NCBI RefSeq assembly: GCF_023612095.1
Contig: NZ_CP086235.1
Location: 3,297,501 to 3,361,500, forward strand
Origin: Cytobacillus firmus
GTDB taxonomy: Bacteria; Bacillota; Bacilli; Bacillales; Cytobacillaceae
Length of the DNA: 64,000 nucleotides
Direction of reading: 5' to 3'
In this document: positions 59,300 to 64,000 of the stretch, one piece after another
How the letters are laid out: the number at the start of each line of letters is the position of its first letter
Position numbering within the stretch: the stretch's first letter is position 1
Position numbers and translations under genes: made by a program
The notes under the pieces: model-generated
The model's database searches: none
The model's input: the letters and a program-made list of their open reading frames with translations, nothing else
Told to the model about the DNA's origin: nothing

Positions 59300-61030
59300 T
59301 TACTCTACAATGTGCCAATTGTGGAACTCATCAGTTCCAAATGGAGTTACTTTAACTCCGCCAACACGCTTGTTGATCGCCCATGGATCTACACGCTGTT
59401 CGAAGAAGATGATTGGCAATTCTTCATTAACAAGCTTTTGCCATTCATTATAGACTTCCTGACGGTGTTCAGTAACATCTTTACTTTCATCTTCAGGGAA
59501 TGTAATACCCTTCTTAATTAGCTCATCAGACTCTTCACTGTACCATCTCCACATGTTCCACTTATCAGTAGATAACCAGATTCCAGCTGGATCTGGATCA
59601 TTTGCAAGTCCCCATGCACCCATGAATGTCTCAACAGATGGATCATCTGCTTCGATAGTGTCATAGAAAAGGTTGAAATCTTTTAATGAACCGCCATTAA
59701 GCTTTGCATTTAAGCCAACTTCCTGCCATGATTGCAGGATGAATTGAGCACGTGCTTCTGAAGTTTCAGCGCCTGCCATTGCATCAAAGTTAATTGTAAA
59801 TGGTTTGCCTTCTGGGTCTTCACGGAAGCCGTCGCCGTCTTTGTCCACATAACCTGCTTCGTCAAGTAATTTCTTTGCTTTTTCCGGATCATACTCATAC
59901 GGATTGATTTCTGAATCATCAATTTTCGCCCAAGATACTGATGGGAAAGGAGTGTTTAATGGTTTTCCTAAGCCATTTGCAAAACCATCGATAAATGCCT
60001 GACGGTCAATGGCATGTGCCATTGCATGGCGAAGGGATTTGTTCTGGAACTTCTTGTTATCAGATACTACTACACCTTTTTTAGTGTCATAGTGACCCCA
60101 GTCAAAAGCAATATAGCTGTAAGACATAGCATCTGCTTCTACCGGATTTACGTTATCAAGAGCTTTAATAGCTTCCCATTGATCTTTTGGAGCTTCGATA
60201 ACATCGATTTCTCCGTTTTGCACTAAACCTTGCGCAAGAGAACCATCAATGATTTTGTATACTACTCCATCCAATTTCGCTGGTCCCTGCCAGTAATCAT
60301 CAAAACGCTCAAATTCGATCATTTCACCAGGTACGATGTTTTTCACTTTAAAAGGACCTACACCGATTGGAGATTTACGGATTTGATCGGCGTCCGGAAG
60401 CTCTTTAGAAGAAATATCTCCGTAGTAGTGCTTTGGTTCAGGATAAATCCAGATATTTTCCAATAAGTTAACAGAAGGCTCAGTTACTGTTACCTCAATT
60501 GTATAATCGTCTACTACCTTGATACCTTCAATTTTGTCAGCTTTACCATCTTTATATTCTTGAGCACCTTTGATCATTGCTACGTTAGCAAAACGGGCAC
60601 CTTCATACGTTGGATCTGCAATTAAATACCATGCATATTCCATATCTTCCGCTGTTAATTCTTCACCATCATGCCATTTAACCCCTTGCTTAAGCTTGAA
60701 GGTTAATTTAGTTTTGTCTTCAGATAACTCATATTCTGCCAGGTTCGGTTCAGAAATAAGCTCATCATTTACTTTAAGCAATCCTTCATGCATAAATTGA
60801 AGTGCATTTGCATCATCTTCACCTTCATAATAAGCAAAAGATAAAACGCCTTTAAATGGCTGTGTGTAACCGAATGTTACTTTGCCGCCTTCTTTTACTT
60901 CTCCAGATGCTTTCCCATCATCTTTTGGTTCCTTTTCAGTGTTGGCTTTCTCTCCGCCGCCAGAACATGCTGCAAGGAATACAGACATGACAAGCAGAAG
61001 CGAAAGCAGCCAAAATGCTGATTTCTTCAT
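59300..61030 (-). CDS. appA: Oligopeptide-binding lipoprotein AppA
   Basis: A 576-residue SBP family 5 lipoprotein. The signal peptide ends at LAAC (Cys22), then a Gly/Lys/Glu-rich linker. KLTFKLKQGVKWHDGEELTA and SIGVGPF-like (SPIGVGPFKVKNI) are family stretches. It differs clearly in sequence from OppA in this window, so the two transporters probably take different peptides. It is the third gene of the operon, as in B. subtilis app. Confidence 0.93.
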   Translation of the reverse strand: MKKSAFWLLSLLLVMSVFLAACSGGGEKANTEKEPKDDGKASGEVKEGGKVTFGYTQPFKGVLSFAYYEGEDDANALQFMHEGLLKVNDELISEPNLAEYELSEDKTKLTFKLKQGVKWHDGEELTAEDMEYAWYLIADPTYEGARFANVAMIKGAQEYKDGKADKIEGIKVVDDYTIEVTVTEPSVNLLENIWIYPEPKHYYGDISSKELPDADQIRKSPIGVGPFKVKNIVPGEMIEFERFDDYWQGPAKLDGVVYKIIDGSLAQGLVQNGEIDVIEAPKDQWEAIKALDNVNPVEADAMSYSYIAFDWGHYDTKKGVVVSDNKKFQNKSLRHAMAHAIDRQAFIDGFANGLGKPLNTPFPSVSWAKIDDSEINPYEYDPEKAKKLLDEAGYVDKDGDGFREDPEGKPFTINFDAMAGAETSEARAQFILQSWQEVGLNAKLNGGSLKDFNLFYDTIEADDPSVETFMGAWGLANDPDPAGIWLSTDKWNMWRWYSEESDELIKKGITFPEDESKDVTEHRQEVYNEWQKLVNEELPIIFFEQRVDPWAINKRVGGVKVTPFGTDEFHNWHIVE

Positions 61031-61065
61031 TGTTTTCCCCCGAAAAATATTTTTTTGACAAAGCC

Positions 61066-62082
61066 TTATTTATATAAGTGACAAGCGACTCTATGCCCAG
61101 GCTTCACCTCCTTTAATTGCGGTTTTACACTCTGGCATTCAGGCATTGCATGTGCGCAGCGCGGATGGAATGTACATCCTTTTGGAGGATCAATCGGGCT
61201 TGGTACATCACCCTCTAATATGATTCTTTCTTTTTTCTTCCGCGGATCCGGTTCAGGAATCGCAGAGATCAGTGCCTGAGTATATGGATGCAGAGGCTCT
61301 GCGTAGAGGCTGTCCTTTTCAGAGACTTCTACAAGGCCTCCCAGATACATAACCCCTATCCGGTCACTCATATGTTTAACAACACTCAAATCATGGGCAA
61401 TAAATAAGAATGTAAGATCAAATTCATCCTGCAGCTCTTTTAGTAGATTCAATACCTGTGATTGGACCGAAACGTCCAGGGCTGAGACAGGCTCATCCGC
61501 AATAATCAGCTTAGGCCTTAAAGCCAGGGCTCTTGCTATTCCGATACGCTGTCTTTGCCCGCCGGAAAACTCATGCGGATATTTATAGTAAGCATCTTCA
61601 GGCAGTCCAACTTTCGCAAGAAGATCCATTACTTCCGGCTTCAGTTCCTTTTCGGATTTGCTGTTATAATTTCTGATTGGCTCTGACACAAGGTGTCCGA
61701 CCATCATCGTGGGATTTAATGAAGCATATGGGTCCTGGAAGACCATCTGGAAGTCCTGGCGGATTTTCCTCAGGCTGGTCCCTCTCACATTAGTGATATC
61801 CTGTCCGTCAAAAATGATTTGCCCCTCTGTCGGCTCCAGAAGTCTGAGTATTGTTCTGCCTGCTGTTGATTTTCCACAGCCTGATTCTCCAACCAGTCCT
61901 AATGTCTCCCCTTTTTTAATTTCAAAGGTAATATCATCGACTGCCTTAACGACAGCTACAGTCCTTCTAAGGATTCCGCCTTTTATAGGGTAGTATGTTT
62001 TTAGGTTTTTAACCTCTAATAGCACTTCATTGCTGCTTTTATCCTTTTTTAGAACAGCTGTATTATTATGCTCTGTACTCAT
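61066..62082 (-). CDS. appF: Oligopeptide ABC transporter ATP-binding protein AppF
   Basis: A 338-residue ATPase with intact Walker A ([13 protein letters not shown]), signature ([15 protein letters not shown]), Walker B (LIIADEPVSALD) and the C-terminal CTFHPRCAHAMPEC cysteine motif typical of Opp/Dpp ATPases, which can bind an Fe-S cluster in some members. It overlaps the appD stop by one base (TAATG-type). Confidence 0.94.
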   Translation of the reverse strand: MSTEHNNTAVLKKDKSSNEVLLEVKNLKTYYPIKGGILRRTVAVVKAVDDITFEIKKGETLGLVGESGCGKSTAGRTILRLLEPTEGQIIFDGQDITNVRGTSLRKIRQDFQMVFQDPYASLNPTMMVGHLVSEPIRNYNSKSEKELKPEVMDLLAKVGLPEDAYYKYPHEFSGGQRQRIGIARALALRPKLIIADEPVSALDVSVQSQVLNLLKELQDEFDLTFLFIAHDLSVVKHMSDRIGVMYLGGLVEVSEKDSLYAEPLHPYTQALISAIPEPDPRKKKERIILEGDVPSPIDPPKGCTFHPRCAHAMPECQSVKPQLKEVKPGHRVACHLYK

Positions 62083-63107
62083 TATGCGTTCACCTCTTGT
62101 TTCGGCTGGCTTGTCTCGTAAAGCAGACAGGCAACCTCATGTCCTTCTTCATTTTCTGCCAATTGAGGTGTTACTGTCAGGCATTCAGGCATTGCCTTAG
62201 GGCAGCGCGCCGCAAATTTGCAGCCTGTTTTAGGCATATTTTTTAATGAAGGCACAATTCCTTTTATTGTGCTTAGCTTTTCCACTTCTTCATCCATTTT
62301 CGGAATGGCTCCCATCAGGAGCTGAGTATAAGGATGCTTTGGATTGTGAAATAAAGAATCTACATCTGTCCGCTCTGCTATTTTTCCTGCATACATAACG
62401 ATTACTTCATCGCACATCTCAGCTACTACACCAAGATCATGAGTAATCAGAATGACGGACATATCATTGACTTCCTGGATTTCTTTTAAAAGCTCAAGAA
62501 TTTGGGCTTGTACAGTTACATCCAGGGCAGTAGTCGGCTCATCTGCGATCAGCAGCTTCGGCTGGCATGCAATGGCTATGGCAATCATAACCCTTTGCCT
62601 CATACCTCCTGAAAGCTGATGCGGATATTCATCCACAATTTTTTCAGGTCTTGAAATTCCTACACTTTTTAGAAGTGCAATACTTTTAAGCCGTGCTTCT
62701 TTTTTGGAGATCTTCATATGATTGAATAATACTTCCTGCAGCTGGAACCCGATCGAGAAGACAGGATTTAATGAAGTCATAGGTTCCTGGAATATCATCG
62801 CGATATCTTTTCCCCTGATCTTATTAATCTCTGAATCTGTCATGTTCTCCAAATGAACACCGTCAAAGAGAATCTCACCGTTTCGGATCTTGCCAATGCC
62901 TTTAGGCAGGAGTTTCATAACAGAGAGGCTCATTACAGACTTTCCGCACCCGGACTCTCCCACTATTCCAACTATTTGTCGGGGTTTCACTCGGAAAGAA
63001 ACATTATCAACTGCGTTATAGTATGTACCATCTATGGAAAAAGCCGTTTCTAGATTCTTCACCTCTAGTAAAGGTGCGTCTTTATGCTTACGGGGTTTTG
63101 CGCTCAT
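62082..63107 (-). CDS. appD: Oligopeptide ABC transporter ATP-binding protein AppD
   Basis: A 341-residue ATPase, first gene of appDFABC. Walker [14 protein letters not shown], signature [15 protein letters not shown], Walker [13 protein letters not shown] and [11 protein letters not shown] are intact; the C-terminal [14 protein letters not shown] cysteine motif is present. It pairs with AppF. A near-consensus sigma-A promoter lies about 60 bp upstream. Confidence 0.94.
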   Translation of the reverse strand: MSAKPRKHKDAPLLEVKNLETAFSIDGTYYNAVDNVSFRVKPRQIVGIVGESGCGKSVMSLSVMKLLPKGIGKIRNGEILFDGVHLENMTDSEINKIRGKDIAMIFQEPMTSLNPVFSIGFQLQEVLFNHMKISKKEARLKSIALLKSVGISRPEKIVDEYPHQLSGGMRQRVMIAIAIACQPKLLIADEPTTALDVTVQAQILELLKEIQEVNDMSVILITHDLGVVAEMCDEVIVMYAGKIAERTDVDSLFHNPKHPYTQLLMGAIPKMDEEVEKLSTIKGIVPSLKNMPKTGCKFAARCPKAMPECLTVTPQLAENEEGHEVACLLYETSQPKQEVNA

Positions 63108-63160
63108 AGGACACCTCTTACATTTTTAATTATTCTGTTAATTCATTCTATTTGTCTAAA

Positions 63161-63189
63161 ATATTATTACAAACTTATTACAATTGCAA
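63161..63189 (-). promoter_or_regulatory. Sigma-A promoter of the app operon
   Basis: On the minus strand TTGCAA (63189-63184), 17 bp, TAATAT (63166-63161). Spacing is ideal. Confidence 0.7.
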
Positions 63190-63228
63190 GATTTTTTTAA
63201 AATTTATTAAAATTCATTTTTCTTTTTC

Positions 63229-63269
63229 AAAAAAAAAAGCCCACATTTTAGGACTTTAAAGCGAATGTG
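63229..63269 (-). terminator. Terminator of yjaZ
   Basis: CACATT and AATGTG pair across the stop codon on the minus strand, followed by GGGC and a run of ten T. Confidence 0.65.
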
Positions 63270-64000
63270 AATCCAGTTTATATAAAGTTTGGTCCACAAA
63301 ATATTCGGACGGCGCACTAAAAGAAATTTTTGTAGAAAAACTTTTTTTCTCTTTGAATTCCCTTACAATTTCGTATCCGGCAGCATAACCAAGTAATAGA
63401 GGATATGATCCCTCACCATATAATATCTTTTGATGGAGCCTATCATTCTTTTTTAATTTTAAGTTCGATTTAATCAATTTATTCCAGAAATTCCTGATCT
63501 CCTCTTTCGAATACCTGCTGCACCAGGATCCTCTGAACTTCTTTCCACAGTGTATTTCTACTGAATGTTCGGCAAGCCCTTCCAATATTATGGAATCAAG
63601 CAGCGTAAATTCTTCAAGCTTTTTTTTCTGTGAGTTAATTCTGCAGACATGGTGATATTCATGCACAAATAAAGCCTCTAGTTCATCTTCTTCTATTTCA
63701 GAAGGAAGAAACAGAAAGAGCATATTTGCGAAGGATACTCCTGATTTACCAGGATGCCGCGAAAAAAGTCCGCCTCCAGCAGTCGGAAAAATGTAAACAT
63801 CTATGTCAGGCCCGGTCCACATCCTCCTATATTTTAAGTGAATCTTTTTCGCCAGATCCCACGCTTTCTTTTCTTTTAACTCATTGAAATTATTCCTGCT
63901 GAACCGGTCAGGTTTATACATGCCGAACCCCGTTAGGTACTCGTATATTTTTCGGGGATTATCATCATTGAAATGTCCAGTAAGCTTTTCACATATTTTA
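63256..64000 (-). CDS. yjaZ: YjaZ-type DUF2268 putative Zn-dependent protease (5' end outside window)
   Basis: The frame is open to the right edge, so at least 248 residues are visible and the start is missing; the internal ATG at 63921 is not the start. The zinc-protease motif HEYHH (in ALFVHEYHHVCRIN) and the downstream ILEGLAEHSVE glutamate region are those of DUF2268, a family that includes YjaZ. It probably cleaves proteins, with zinc held by two His and a Glu. No membrane segment is visible in the part present. It lies upstream of the app operon, as in B. subtilis. Confidence 0.85.
   Translation of the reverse strand, partial: KICEKLTGHFNDDNPRKIYEYLTGFGMYKPDRFSRNNFNELKEKKAWDLAKKIHLKYRRMWTGPDIDVYIFPTAGGGLFSRHPGKSGVSFANMLFLFLPSEIEEDELEALFVHEYHHVCRINSQKKKLEEFTLLDSIILEGLAEHSVEIHCGKKFRGSWCSRYSKEEIRNFWNKLIKSNLKLKKNDRLHQKILYGEGSYPLLLGYAAGYEIVREFKEKKSFSTKISFSAPSEYFVDQTLYKLDSHSL

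Overview
The window is a chromosomal segment of a spore-forming, low-GC Gram-positive bacterium of the Bacillaceae, most like a Bacillus/Cytobacillus-type organism. The grounds are the spore genes (alpha/beta SASP, SpoVIF, YjcZ, SpoVAC/AD/AEb, CotO, CotZ), a T-box leader, Spx with its adaptors SpxH and MecA, CoiA, GlnR/TnrA, LexA and FapR operators of Bacillus type, and GGAGG ribosome sites. From about 18.4 kb to the right edge the order follows, in reverse, the Bacillus subtilis yjaZ-app-yjbA-trpS-opp-yjbC-spx-mecA-coiA-pepF-yjbH-I-J-K-L-M-nadF-yjbO-prpE-yjbQ-fabI-cotO-cotZ-yjcA-yjcZ-spoVIF-yjcD-yjcF-G-H region. I saw no prophage, insertion sequence or CRISPR array.

Layout: 0-0.2 kb, tandem hairpin-forming repeats. 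0.2-3.4 kb, a nitrogen-controlled operon (ammonium channel, GlnD-like nucleotidyltransferase, DEDDh exonuclease) behind two exact GlnR/TnrA-type boxes. 3.4-4.9 kb, a SASP, a tiny ORF and a heme A synthase with an abnormal C-terminus. 5-9.3 kb, an RpiR regulator / YjiH carrier / GNAT / N-acylamino acid racemase operon. 9.5-14.5 kb, mixed genes: heme-type membrane protein, decayed GNAT, proline dehydrogenase, tRNA-Val(GAC), SurA-like lipoprotein, YczE-like protein, an SOS-box-controlled WYL mini-protein and a lipoprotein. 14.5-18.2 kb, a TAXI-TRAP transporter. 18.4-29.9 kb, yjcH-G-F, DUF421, the YjcD helicase, and a spore island in which a second SpoVA-type operon with its own lipoprotein sits between yjcZ and yjcA. 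29.9-48.1 kb, cation transport (yjbQ, mgtE), prpE, a frameshifted rluA, nadF, (p)ppGpp synthase, cwlQ, truncated hemoglobin, and the Spx/competence block. 48.5-63.1 kb, two oligopeptide ABC operons (oppABCDF, appDFABC) on either side of T-box-controlled trpS. The right edge cuts yjaZ.

Themes: nutrient import and its control (Amt, TRAP, Opp, App), spore formation and germination (SASP, SpoVA, coat), and stress control (Spx adaptors, RelQ-type alarmone synthase, SOS). The points most worth following are the Amt-DUF294-exonuclease module, the second SpoVA operon, the LexA box inside the WYL-gene promoter, the hairpin repeats at the left edge, and two likely homopolymer frameshifts (ctaA, rluA).
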